Source: Microbacterium radiodurans | Lineage (GTDB): Bacteria > Actinomycetota > Actinomycetes > Actinomycetales > Microbacteriaceae | Assembly: GCF_008710705.1 (NCBI RefSeq) | Contig: NZ_VYRZ01000005.1 | Span: 1 to 64,000, forward strand | Length of the DNA: 64,000 nucleotides | Reading direction: 5' to 3' | Part shown: piece by piece, positions 31,057 through 38,578 of the stretch | How the letters are laid out: each line of letters opens with the position of its first letter | Position numbering within the stretch: position 1 is the first letter of the stretch | Program-made: the position numbers and the translations under genes | Notes under the pieces: model-generated | What the model saw: the letters and a program-made list of their open reading frames with translations, nothing else | What the model was told of the DNA's origin: nothing | Databases searched by the model: none

Positions 31057-33252
31057 ATGAAGAAATCGATACGTTGCGGGGCGGTTCTCGGAACCGCTTT
31101 CGCCTTGGCGATAACCGGCGTCGGTCTGGCGCCATCGGCGGTCGGGCTGTTCGGCGAAGCCCAGATCGACGCCATCGAGAGCAACCTCGCCGAAAAGTAC
31201 TGGGTGTCGGTCACCGCGACCGGCGGGCAGGGCACCGCGGCGCTGGCGATCGACCAGGATCCGGACACCGCATGGATCGCCGAGTCGGCGGGCGACGCCC
31301 TCACACTCGACCTCGGCGGCGCATACGCCAACACACGGAAGGTGTCGCTGGAGTTCCCCGACGTCGGCGCCGTGTACCAATACACCGTAGAAGGCTCCGC
31401 AGACGGTGAGGCGTGGTCAGTGCTCGCGGACGAGAGTGCCGCGACCGAAGCAGCAGCCGGCGGCGTCCACCTTTTCACCGCACCGGGCATCCGCCACATC
31501 CGCGTGACGATCCACGGCGCCAGCGACGGCGCACAGCTCGGACTCCGCGAGCTGGCGGTCTACAACTACCTGCGCGAGAACATGGTGCTCGGCGCCGACA
31601 TGTCATGGGTCGACGGTGACACTCGCGAATACTGGGTGTCTCCCCTGGAGGCCGACCGCGGCGCCGGCCCCCACCTGTTCGACGTGGCGAAGGACCGTGG
31701 CATGGACTTCGTCCGCCTGCGCATCTTCAACGAGCCTCGAAGCGAAGGCAGCGGCGCTGTGCTCGCTGTCCCCTCGCAGGGTCCGGAGCGCTCGCTCGCG
31801 GTCGCGCAGGATGTCGTCGAACGCGACATGCAGCTGGGCGTGGACTTCCACTACGCCGACTCGTGGGCCGACCCGGGCAAGCAGCCGAAGCCGCGCGCCT
31901 GGGCGGAGCTGCCGTTCGAAGACCTCACGACCGCCGTCTACGACTACACCCGTGACTACGTCGAGCAGCTGATCGCGCAGGGGACGACGCCCGACAAGGT
32001 CGCCGTCGGCAACGAGATCCTGCACGGTTTCATGTGGGGAAGCGAGGCGTTGCTGTCGGTGGACGACAGCGCGCCGGTGTGGACGGGTGCGAACCCCGCC
32101 TACTTCCGCGACCAGGCCGACATCTACCAGTCGCAGCCCGGCGGCGGCATCCTCTGGCAGTACTGGGACAGCGAGGATGCGGAAGAGCAGGTCCTGTACA
32201 CGGAATCCTTCGACCGTTTCGCGACACTGCTGTCGGCCGGCATCACCGCGGTCAACGACGCGTCGCCGGAGACGAGTGTGGAGCTCCACTCCATCGTCCG
32301 GGGTGAAGGGTACGACGGGATGTCGGGCTTGGAGATGGCCACCGAGTTCTGGGACCAGGTGCTCAGCCGCCTCGAGGCGGACGAAGCGGCGCCGGACTAC
32401 CTGGCCCACTCGTACTACCCCGAGTGGCACGGTGCCCCCGAGCAGCTCGAGCGCAACCTGCAGACCATCAGCGCCGACCACCCGCAGTACAAGATGACGG
32501 TCGCGGAGACGTCATATCCGGCGTCCGGTGCCGGCGGCGCCCCCATGCCGAACTCGACCTACCCGCGCACGGTCCAGGGGCAGGCCGACGCGATCCAGCG
32601 CGTGTTCCAGATCGTCAACGACATCCCCAACAACGCCGGCGCCGGTGTCCTCACCTGGGAGCCGCAGCGTTGGCAGTCGATGTTCCGTGCGGTGCCGGAG
32701 CTGCAGAACGTCTCCGAGCCCAACGCCTCGATCGACATCTACAACAAGAGCGCCGCGACTCACGTGGTCGAAGACCGCGTCTACATCGCGGCCGCTGCAG
32801 GGGATGCGCCTGCACTCCCGACCACGGTGGATGTTCTCTCGACCGCCGACGGCACCGTGTCACCTGCCGCCGTCTCGTGGTCGCTGACAGGCGACGAGAC
32901 CGAATCCGGTGGCCGCGTGGAGGTTGAAGGAACCACCGAGTTCGGCGTCGTGACCGCCGTCATCGATGTCGTCGGCGCCGTCGGCATCGATATCACGCCC
33001 CGGACACTCGGGGGGCGCGTGTATCTGTCGGTCGCGGTGACGAACACGTTCGACGTGCCGGTGCGCGTCGTCGTCACCACTCCCTACGGCTCCAAGACCT
33101 ACGCCGAGGTCGCCCCCGGTGCGACGGTCAGCGCATCCGCGAACTCGCGCTCCGCCTCGATTCCCGCCGGGGAGGTGACGGTCGAGGTGACCGGCGACGG
33201 CGTCGCACAGACCGGCACGGCAGCGTTCGACGCCTATCAGGCGGAGAGCTGA
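31057..33252 (+). CDS. Secreted endo-beta-1,4-galactanase (GH53) with discoidin-like domain
   Basis: A 731-residue exported arabinogalactan endo-beta-1,4-galactanase. Signal peptide (about 1-27), discoidin/F5-8C-like module (about 40-170), GH53 barrel (about 175-550) and a C-terminal Ig-like region (about 565-731). Barrel motifs: GADMSWV, FVRLRIFNEP, GVDFHYADSWADPGKQ. Acid/base Glu320 lies in VGNEI before GFMWG, and nucleophile Glu484 in VAETSYP. It cuts pectic galactan side chains outside the cell; products are imported by the divergent ABC system. There is no LPxTG tail, so it is secreted or held by its accessory domains. ATG at 31057 follows GAAGGAG. Confidence 0.93.
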   Translation: MKKSIRCGAVLGTAFALAITGVGLAPSAVGLFGEAQIDAIESNLAEKYWVSVTATGGQGTAALAIDQDPDTAWIAESAGDALTLDLGGAYANTRKVSLEFPDVGAVYQYTVEGSADGEAWSVLADESAATEAAAGGVHLFTAPGIRHIRVTIHGASDGAQLGLRELAVYNYLRENMVLGADMSWVDGDTREYWVSPLEADRGAGPHLFDVAKDRGMDFVRLRIFNEPRSEGSGAVLAVPSQGPERSLAVAQDVVERDMQLGVDFHYADSWADPGKQPKPRAWAELPFEDLTTAVYDYTRDYVEQLIAQGTTPDKVAVGNEILHGFMWGSEALLSVDDSAPVWTGANPAYFRDQADIYQSQPGGGILWQYWDSEDAEEQVLYTESFDRFATLLSAGITAVNDASPETSVELHSIVRGEGYDGMSGLEMATEFWDQVLSRLEADEAAPDYLAHSYYPEWHGAPEQLERNLQTISADHPQYKMTVAETSYPASGAGGAPMPNSTYPRTVQGQADAIQRVFQIVNDIPNNAGAGVLTWEPQRWQSMFRAVPELQNVSEPNASIDIYNKSAATHVVEDRVYIAAAAGDAPALPTTVDVLSTADGTVSPAAVSWSLTGDETESGGRVEVEGTTEFGVVTAVIDVVGAVGIDITPRTLGGRVYLSVAVTNTFDVPVRVVVTTPYGSKTYAEVAPGATVSASANSRSASIPAGEVTVEVTGDGVAQTGTAAFDAYQAES

Positions 33253-33256
33253 CCCT

Positions 33257-33286
33257 TCCTGGGGCGGGCACGCGCCCGCCCCAGGA
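33257..33286 (+). terminator. Terminator after the galactanase gene
   Basis: A perfect 13-bp stem: TCCTGGGGCGGGC (33257-33269), loop ACGC, GCCCGCCCCAGGA (33274-33286), 4 nt after the stop. It separates the galactanase from the WxL-like gene, so read-through may be partial. Confidence 0.75.
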
Positions 33287-33326
33287 GCCCATCGACGATT
33301 CCCAAACCAATGAAGGAGAAGTGAAA

Positions 33327-33941
33327 ATGAGAAAACTTGGCGCAGTCCGCTGCGGGGCCATCATGCTCGGCACCGCTCTGCTGGCATCCGCCGGCACCGC
33401 GATCGCCCACGCTGACGAGGTCGTGGATGAAGGCGACGTCGAGATCAACGTGGAGGTCACCGACCGGTACCCCTCGGGCGTTCTCGCCTTGAGTGTGGCA
33501 GCCGACTCCACGGTCCTGACGGAGATCGACAGCGGCGACCCGCTCGTTCGCGAGTTCACCGGCGCGCTGCCCGCCGTGACTGTGACCGACACCCGCAGCG
33601 TCGCACCCGACGTGCCCTGGTACGTGCTCGGCACCGCCGGTGATTTCATCGGCGCCGACAGCACGATCACGGCCGAGCACCTCGGATGGGCCCCGTACCT
33701 CGCAGACGACTACGGACCGTCGCTCGAGGCGGGGTTCGACGTCGCCACCGTCATCGACGATCCCGACAGCGAGGGCCTCGGCTATGCCGACGGCGAGTTG
33801 CTCTATGTCAACACCGATCAGCTCGACACGTACGACCAGGGCTCGTGGACGGCATCCGCAGACCTGCAGCTGAAGGTCGACGCCACCTCGGTCGCACCGG
33901 GTGCGTACACCTCGGTGCTCACCCTGTCGCTCTTCGAGTGA
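33327..33941 (+). CDS. WxL-like surface protein
   Basis: A 204-residue exported protein: signal peptide 1-27 (ending AHADE), then an all-beta domain rich in Asp/Thr/Val with the layout of WxL-type wall-binding domains (EINVEVTDRYPSGVLALSVA, VTVTDTRSVAPDVPWYVLGT, ending GAYTSVLTLSLFE). The canonical Trp-x-Leu is replaced by WYVL, so the call is by pattern and by its neighbour, a DUF916 protein; WxL and DUF916 genes usually occur together. ATG at 33327 is preferred over GTG at 33321 because AGGAG is 8 nt before it. Followed by its own terminator. Confidence 0.65.
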   Translation: MRKLGAVRCGAIMLGTALLASAGTAIAHADEVVDEGDVEINVEVTDRYPSGVLALSVAADSTVLTEIDSGDPLVREFTGALPAVTVTDTRSVAPDVPWYVLGTAGDFIGADSTITAEHLGWAPYLADDYGPSLEAGFDVATVIDDPDSEGLGYADGELLYVNTDQLDTYDQGSWTASADLQLKVDATSVAPGAYTSVLTLSLFE

Positions 33942-33948
33942 CCCCCCG

Positions 33949-33980
33949 GGGGTCGGCGACCAAGCCGGATCGCCGACCCC
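33949..33980 (+). terminator. Terminator-like hairpin after the WxL-like gene
   Basis: GGGGTCGGCGA (33949-33959) pairs perfectly with TCGCCGACCCC (33970-33980), between the WxL-like and DUF916 genes. Confidence 0.65.
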
Positions 33981-34030
33981 TCACCCGTACCCCGCCGGCC
34001 GTCCGCCCCCGCCTTCGTCGGAAGAATCGC

Positions 34031-35389
34031 ATGCCCCGTCTCCGAACCCTCCTGAGCGCAGCTGTCACGGCCGCCCTCGCCGGCGCCGTCCTACTCGGAC
34101 CCGCTGCGCACGCGGCGAGTGGCAGCGCGACCGCTTCCCCCCCGGCGGAGGACGCAGCCGGCACCATCACATGGATGGTGCGACCCAGCGACGGCGCCGG
34201 AGAAGACGGCCGGTCGTGGATGGAGCTCAACCTCGCCCCTGGTCAGAGCGCGCTCGAGCACTTGTTGGTGCGGAACCTCAGCGCCGAGACGGTGACCTTC
34301 CGGCTGAGCGCGGCCGACGGCTACTTCACCGATACAGGCCGGTTCAACATGCTGACCGCGGGCGAGGATTCGACAGGCGCCGGGACCTGGATCGATCTGC
34401 AAGACGATGTCGAGGTCCCCTCGGGCGCCGATGTCATCGTGCCCTTCACGATCAGCGTGCCCGACAACGCCGAACCCGGTGATCATCCCGCCGGCGTCGC
34501 GGCGAGCATCCGATCCGGAGAGGACGCGGAGGTCGGAATCGAGTCACGGGTCGGGTTCCGCGTGATGACCCGCGTGACGGGTGAGCTGACGCCGCTGCTC
34601 GCCACGAGCGTCAGCGCGCACTACACCGGCTCGCTCAATCCTTTCGAGCCCGGCACCACCCACCTGGTCTACGAGGTCCGCAACACCGGGAACACGAGAC
34701 TCGCGGTCACCCCGACCGCGAGTCTCGCCGGGCCATTCGGGCTTTTCGCAAAGGAGATCGCACTCGACCCGATCGCCGAGATCGCACCCGGAGAAACGCG
34801 AGTTCTCCGACACGACGCAGCCGGAGTCTGGCCGACGGGAGTCCTCACCGTCGGCACCCACGCTGACGCGACCGCGGTGATCGATGCCACCGCCGCTCCT
34901 GCCGCGACGGCGACGACCTCCGTCGCGGCGGTGCCCTGGCCCCAGGCCGGGGTCGTCGCCGCGATGCTGCTGCTCATCGTGGCGGCAGGCTCCGCGCGCA
35001 GACGCCGATCTCGGCGGGTCGCCGACATGATCGATCGCGCCCGATCCGAAGGCAGGGCGGAAGCTATCGCGACACGCGCGGCGCTCGCGCTCGCCCCGGT
35101 TCTGCTCGCGTCATCCATCATCTTCGCGCCGGTGGCCGCGCCCCTCGCTGCCGCCGCTGCGTCGGGCGAGCCGGACGACCGCAACATCGTCGTGACGGTG
35201 GACGTCACCCCCGTCCCCTCGCCGGCCACGTCGGCGCCGCCGCATCCCGATCAGGAGCAGCTCGCCGCAACCGGCCGCGCCGTTCCGGTCACCCTCGTCA
35301 CCGCCTCGGTCGCGTTGCTCGGGCTCGGGTTGTGGCAAGTGTCTCAGGCTCGACGTGGGCGCCGTGCGCACAGCCGGGTCGAACGGTGA
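34031..35389 (+). CDS. DUF916-like membrane/wall protein with a LAATG sorting tail
   Basis: A 452-residue protein. Signal peptide (about 1-28), DUF916-like beta domains (about 35-290: ITWMVRPSDGAGEDGRSWME, LAPGQSALEHLLVRNLSAET, VPFTISVPDNAEPGDHPAGV), membrane helix (about 300-318) with the basic stop RRRRSRR, a short charged segment, a second hydrophobic stretch (about 350-378) that reads like a signal peptide, a Pro-rich linker, and a wall-sorting tail LAATG, helix, RRGRR. The second half looks like a separate small sorted protein fused in frame. It probably partners the preceding WxL-like protein at the cell surface. GGAAG precedes the ATG at 34031. Confidence 0.7.
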   Translation: MPRLRTLLSAAVTAALAGAVLLGPAAHAASGSATASPPAEDAAGTITWMVRPSDGAGEDGRSWMELNLAPGQSALEHLLVRNLSAETVTFRLSAADGYFTDTGRFNMLTAGEDSTGAGTWIDLQDDVEVPSGADVIVPFTISVPDNAEPGDHPAGVAASIRSGEDAEVGIESRVGFRVMTRVTGELTPLLATSVSAHYTGSLNPFEPGTTHLVYEVRNTGNTRLAVTPTASLAGPFGLFAKEIALDPIAEIAPGETRVLRHDAAGVWPTGVLTVGTHADATAVIDATAAPAATATTSVAAVPWPQAGVVAAMLLLIVAAGSARRRRSRRVADMIDRARSEGRAEAIATRAALALAPVLLASSIIFAPVAAPLAAAAASGEPDDRNIVVTVDVTPVPSPATSAPPHPDQEQLAATGRAVPVTLVTASVALLGLGLWQVSQARRGRRAHSRVER

Positions 35390-35509
35390 ACCCGCCCATC
35401 TCGCGAGGACGAAACGCCGTTTCGGGGGCGAGCCCCGCTCGAGTGCTCTGACGAGTCGTCGTCGCTGATGCCCGACCCGGCGGGCTTCGACCTTCGCGCG
35501 GGCGGCGGG

Positions 35510-35631
35510 CAGGCGACGATGGAATTGTCACCCCCGCCTCGCCGCCCGAGGTGCTCGAGCGTTTCGGCGTCGGCACCACGCTCGAGTTCCTGTACCGCGA
35601 CCGCCGGGTCGAGGTGGGGGCCTACAGCTGA
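35510..35631 (+). pseudogene. 3' fragment of an unknown gene
   Basis: The frame ending at TGA 35629-35631 reads DDGIVTPASPPEVLERFGVG then TTLEFLYRDRRVEVGAYS, with clear coding composition, but becomes featureless upstream of about 35510 and has no start. Probably the surviving end of a deleted gene. Family not identified. Confidence 0.35.
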
Positions 35632-35640
35632 CCCGGTCCC

Positions 35641-35713
35641 GGCGTGCCGGTCGGGGCGGCGTGCCGCGGGGCGCGGCGTGCCGGTATGCCCGGCGTGCCG
35701 GTATGCCCGGCGT
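35641..35713 (+). repeat. GTGCC-rich tandem array
   Basis: Repeats of about 17 nt of the form GGCGTGCCGGTATGCCC, partly degenerate, running directly into an 84-bp palindromic element whose own outer bases are GTGCC. Confidence 0.7.
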
Positions 35714-35797
35714 GCCGCGATGCAAGACATCAGGCACGACACGCCGCAGCGGATGCCGTTCGACCGGGGTGTCGGGGCGGATCCCTTGCATCGCGGC
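35714..35797 (+). repeat. 84-bp palindromic element, copy C
   Basis: Arms GCCGCGATGCAAG/CTTGCATCGCGGC are perfect and extend outward by GT/AC; central GCGGATGCCG conserved. It lies 25 nt beyond the stop of the minus-strand gene at 35823. Confidence 0.85.
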
Positions 35798-35822
35798 ACA
35801 GGGCCGAGGATGCCCTGGAGGA

Positions 35823-36665
35823 TCAGCGGCCGAGGAAGTCGCCGAGTCCGGGGATGCCGAGATTCGACAGCCCCTCGCCGAATCCGCTGATCTGCTCGCC
35901 CGCTCCCGTCACGGCATCCTGAGCGCCTCCGGCCCACTCGCTGATCCCGGACCCGTCCGCGAGCGAGGCGAGATCGACTCCGGATGCCATCGCCTCCAGG
36001 TCTACGCCGTCCGCGAGCCCCGCGAAGTCCACGCCCATCTGCCCGGCCTGCGCGAGCAGGGGGCCGGCGACGGCGCTGAGGACCGCGCCACCGGCCACGG
36101 CGGCGAGCAGTCCCCCCGCACCGACGACGCCGGCGCCGATCAGTCCGCCTCGGCCGGCCTTGGCCAGCAGCCCCGACATGCGCCCGGGCTGGGCGGCCTC
36201 GGCGCGGGCGGCCGTGCGCGCGAGGTCGTCCGTGGTGTCGGTGCGCGGGCGCTCGTGCGGGGGCAGGTCGGCATCCATCCGCTCCTTCACGTGCGCGCGC
36301 TGCGCAGGAGTGAGCCGGGCGAAGGCTTCGCGGTGCATCTGCTCGACCCGGTCGGGATCGGCCGTGCGCAGCAGATAGTCGTAGCGCGCGATCGCGGCTC
36401 GATCATCGGCCGACAGCGACGACGAAGCACGGGATGCCGCCGGAGGCGCGTACCGAGCGGTCGGTGCGGGCGGTGCGTACCGCCCCGTCGACGCAGCCGG
36501 CGGCGTGGTGTCGGCGCGCCGGTCGCCCGTGACGGCATCGGCTGCCGAGCGGACCATGTCGCGCCAGTCCTTACCGCCGGCACCACCGGCGGGCCGCTGC
36601 GCTGAGGACGACGCCTTTCCGGCGGCTTTCGAGGCGAGATCGAACAGGCGGGAGAACGAGACCAT
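35823..36665 (-). CDS. Conserved hypothetical protein with hydrophobic and Gly/Asp-repeat regions
   Basis: A 280-residue protein. The N-terminal ~95 residues are Ala/Pro/Arg-rich and likely disordered; residues about 95-170 are helical and charged (DDRAAIARYDYLLRTADPDR, ARLTPAQRAHVKERMDADLP); about 180-215 is a Gly/Ala-rich hydrophobic segment that may span a membrane; the tail has short repeats (GVDFAGLADGVDLEAMASG, GVDLASLADG). Similar actinobacterial proteins are sometimes labelled cation-transporting ATPase, but no ATPase motif is present and I do not support that name. ATG at 36665 has GAGAGG upstream. Confidence 0.7.
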   Translation of the reverse strand: MVSFSRLFDLASKAAGKASSSAQRPAGGAGGKDWRDMVRSAADAVTGDRRADTTPPAASTGRYAPPAPTARYAPPAASRASSSLSADDRAAIARYDYLLRTADPDRVEQMHREAFARLTPAQRAHVKERMDADLPPHERPRTDTTDDLARTAARAEAAQPGRMSGLLAKAGRGGLIGAGVVGAGGLLAAVAGGAVLSAVAGPLLAQAGQMGVDFAGLADGVDLEAMASGVDLASLADGSGISEWAGGAQDAVTGAGEQISGFGEGLSNLGIPGLGDFLGR

Positions 36666-36946
36666 GGCGGAACCTCTCGACGGGCGGCGCGCAGCCGCGA
36701 CGTCAAGGTCTCCTCCGCCCTCACGGACCGACGTACCCGGAATCCAACCGTGGACTCGTGATGACGGATACGACGCGACGGGAGTACTCCCCTTGCTGAT
36801 CCTCAGCGTATGGACGGCACCTATGCGCTTGCTGGACCTGCGGGAGAACGGGCACCACGTTGCGCGCGGGGACGCAATCCGGACGCTCGTAGCGGCTCGC
36901 GGATAGCGACCCGATGCACGTTCGCCGGTGCGCCTAAGGTGTGCGC

Positions 36947-37243
36947 GTGGGCAGGCTCTACTACTCCGAGGACCCGGCACCGGTCGAGATCGAGGACCGC
37001 ACGCTGGCGCACATCCGTCTGGTCGTGATGAACAAGCTCCGCCGCGGCGAGGGGTTCATGTTCGAGACCGACGCGACGCCCGTGATGACTCGACGCGATC
37101 TGTGGATGGAACCGTCCATCTCACTGCAGTTCCACTTCTCGGGGAGCAAGCGCCCGCAGATCAACCCGCGCTGGGTGGACGCGCTGATGGAGGCCGCGAA
37201 CAGTCCCGCCGGCCTGCGGATCGTTCCCGAACCGTCGTCGTAA
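36947..37243 (+). CDS. DUF7882-family small protein
   Basis: A 98-residue protein typical of Microbacteriaceae: MGRLYYSEDPAPVEIEDRTL, AHIRLVVMNKLRRGEGFMF, PSISLQFHFSGSKRPQINPR, WVDALMEAANSPAGLRIVPE. Homologues are often mislabelled ATP-dependent DNA ligase; nothing here supports ligase activity. GTG at 36947 starts at the conserved GRLYY; a GTG two codons upstream is equally open. Function unknown. A frameshifted relative lies at 49932-50158. Confidence 0.75.
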   Translation: MGRLYYSEDPAPVEIEDRTLAHIRLVVMNKLRRGEGFMFETDATPVMTRRDLWMEPSISLQFHFSGSKRPQINPRWVDALMEAANSPAGLRIVPEPSS

Positions 37244-37428
37244 CCGGCAGCGAAGCGTTCCGACGCGATGGCCATCTGACCCGGGTGGCCGTTCGGCCCT
37301 CATCGTCATCTCGGGCCAGGCTCAGAGATTCCTGAAACCCGCCCGGCGCTGTACTGTCGCGGAAGCTGGTCCAGCACGGGCGGCGGCCTGCCTCGAGCGC
37401 TCCCCATCGCTCGGCACGGCTGCCGCCC

Positions 37429-37520
37429 ACTCCCTCTCGCCGCGCCGGTGCCGGTGCCCGTCACTCCCTCTCGCCGCGCCGTGCCGGTGCCGCGAACTCC
37501 CTCTCGCCGCGCCGGTGCCG
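37429..37520 (+). repeat. 33-34-bp tandem repeat, three units
   Basis: Units begin at 37429, 37463 and 37496, each starting ACTCCCTCTCGCCGCGCCG and continuing GTGCCGGTGCC. The third unit runs into the palindromic element at 37517. Confidence 0.8.
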
Positions 37521-37600
37521 CAATGCAAGGGATTCTCGCCGACGCGCCGGCTGCACGGCATCCGCTCCGGGGTGTCGCCACAGATCCCTTGCATCGCGGC
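37517..37600 (-). repeat. 84-bp palindromic element, copy D (inverted)
   Basis: Same length and near-identical arms, but the central part reads CGGCATCCGC on the plus strand and the left arm carries AAGGGAT, so this copy is in the opposite orientation to the other six. Confidence 0.85.
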
Positions 37601-37648
37601 ACGGTGATGCAGCACGGTGACCGCCACCACGCGCGGCAGGTTGACCGG

Positions 37649-37765
37649 CACGGGCGCCGGGCGCCGGGCGCCGGGCGCCGGTCGCGGGTCGCGGGTCGCC
37701 GGTCGCGGGTCACGGGTCGCGGGTCGCCGGTCGCCGGTCGCGGCGTCGCGGCGTCGCGGCGTCCC
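37649..37765 (+). repeat. GGGCGCC / GGTCGCG heptamer array
   Basis: About 16 heptamer units, starting as GGGCGCC, then GGTCGCG with variants, then GGCGTCGC. It is typical of replication-slippage repeats and lies 49 nt after element D. Confidence 0.8.
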
Positions 37766-37839
37766 GGCGAAGGCTTGCCTAACTCCGCCGCGAGCGCAAG
37801 AGAGGTTGCTGCAGGCTCGGCGGGGCACACAATGAACCA

Positions 37840-38220
37840 ATGCGTCGAGTCGTCTACGGAATGGAAGCGGTGATCACCACCGATGACGTCGCGGATGCCG
37901 TGATGGAACTCGCGGCCGCCCTCGCCAACCTCAAGACGACCGTGCGGCTGAGTATGCCCATCGCCGCGGATCGGGACCCCGGTCACGACGTCGTCGACAT
38001 CCTCGTCGGTCCCGGCATCCCCGTTCTGACGGAACCCGCGGCCTGGCACGGCGCCGAACCCGACTTTTCCACGAGCGCGACGATGCTGCGGATGCACCCC
38101 GCGTATCCGTACCGTCAGCCTTCTGCCGGGGAGGGGCTCTCGGTCCGGGCTGAGACATCGGCGCGCCCGCTGCCCCCTGTGTACGGCGAGGACTGGGATC
38201 CGGACCTCCACGGATACTGA
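37840..38220 (+). CDS. Hypothetical protein
   Basis: A 126-residue soluble protein of unknown function. The first ~70 residues look like a folded alpha/beta unit (AVITTDDVADAVMELAAALA, TTVRLSMPIAADRDPGHDVV, DILVGPGIPVLTEPAAW), the rest is Pro-rich and probably extended. ATG at 37840 is the longest start; the ATG at 37861 also keeps the folded part. It precedes a convergent XRE gene by 26 nt. Codon use is normal for the genome. No family recognised. Confidence 0.6.
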   Translation: MRRVVYGMEAVITTDDVADAVMELAAALANLKTTVRLSMPIAADRDPGHDVVDILVGPGIPVLTEPAAWHGAEPDFSTSATMLRMHPAYPYRQPSAGEGLSVRAETSARPLPPVYGEDWDPDLHGY

Positions 38221-38246
38221 CTTTCGCAGCACCGCGGGTCGCGGTC

Positions 38247-38516
38247 TCAGGCGGAGAGCGCCGTGTCCCCGTCTCCCTGAGCCTGCGCGGCGATCTCGTC
38301 GAGCGACAGCCCGAGCACGGCGGCGACCGAGGCGACCGTGGTGAACGACGGGGTCGCGAGACGGCCGGTCTCGATCTTGCGCAGCGTCTCGGCCGAGATC
38401 TGCGCGCGCGCGGCGATCTCGACGATCGATCGGTCGCCGCGAGCCTGACGCAGGAACGCACCCAGCCGCCGCCCGCGGGCGACGGTCTCGGGCGTGCGCG
38501 GCATCCGGACCATCAT
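38247..38516 (-). CDS. XRE-family helix-turn-helix regulator
   Basis: An 89-residue, single-domain Cro/CI-type repressor: RRLGAFLRQARGDRSIVEIA, ARAQISAETLRKIETGRLAT, PSFTTVASVAAVLGLSLDEI. It is divergent from a methionine aminopeptidase gene 62 bp away, and a pair of direct repeats CCGGTATT covers both promoters, so it probably represses itself and map. The start may be any of three clustered ATGs; no ribosome site is seen, so a near-leaderless transcript from the GATAAT box at 38535-38540 is possible. Confidence 0.85.
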   Translation of the reverse strand: MMVRMPRTPETVARGRRLGAFLRQARGDRSIVEIAARAQISAETLRKIETGRLATPSFTTVASVAAVLGLSLDEIAAQAQGDGDTALSA

Positions 38517-38529
38517 GCCGACGATCGTA

Positions 38530-38559
38530 CCGGTATTATCGGGCCGGTATTCTTATAAC
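38530..38559. promoter_or_regulatory. Shared xre/map promoter with two CCGGTATT repeats
   Basis: CCGGTATT at 38530-38537 and again at 38544-38551 (14-bp period). They overlap GATAAT (minus -10 for xre, 38540-38535) and sit just before TATAAC (plus -10 for map, 38554-38559). Likely binding site of the XRE protein. Confidence 0.55.
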
Positions 38560-38578
38560 GCATGAGAAGAGTCGCACC

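Larger units (their letters stand above)
35390..35822. other. 433-bp gap with a gene fragment, tandem repeat and palindromic element
   Basis: Holds a short plus-strand C-terminal coding relic (35510-35631), a GTGCC-rich tandem array (35641-35713) and one 84-bp palindromic element (35714-35797). No complete gene. Confidence 0.6.
37244..37839. other. 596-bp gap dominated by repeats
   Basis: Contains a 33-34-bp tandem repeat (37429-37520), an inverted copy of the 84-bp palindromic element (37517-37600) and a long GGTCGCG/GGGCGCC array (37649-37765). No protein-coding gene is supportable. Confidence 0.7.

Noticed and set aside
35823-36665. Cation-transporting ATPase
   Set aside because: No P-type or other ATPase motif (no DKTGT, no Walker box) and the wrong size; the name appears to be a propagated misannotation.
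36947-37243. ATP-dependent DNA ligase
   Set aside because: A label often attached to DUF7882 proteins; no ligase motif is present and the protein is only 98 residues.
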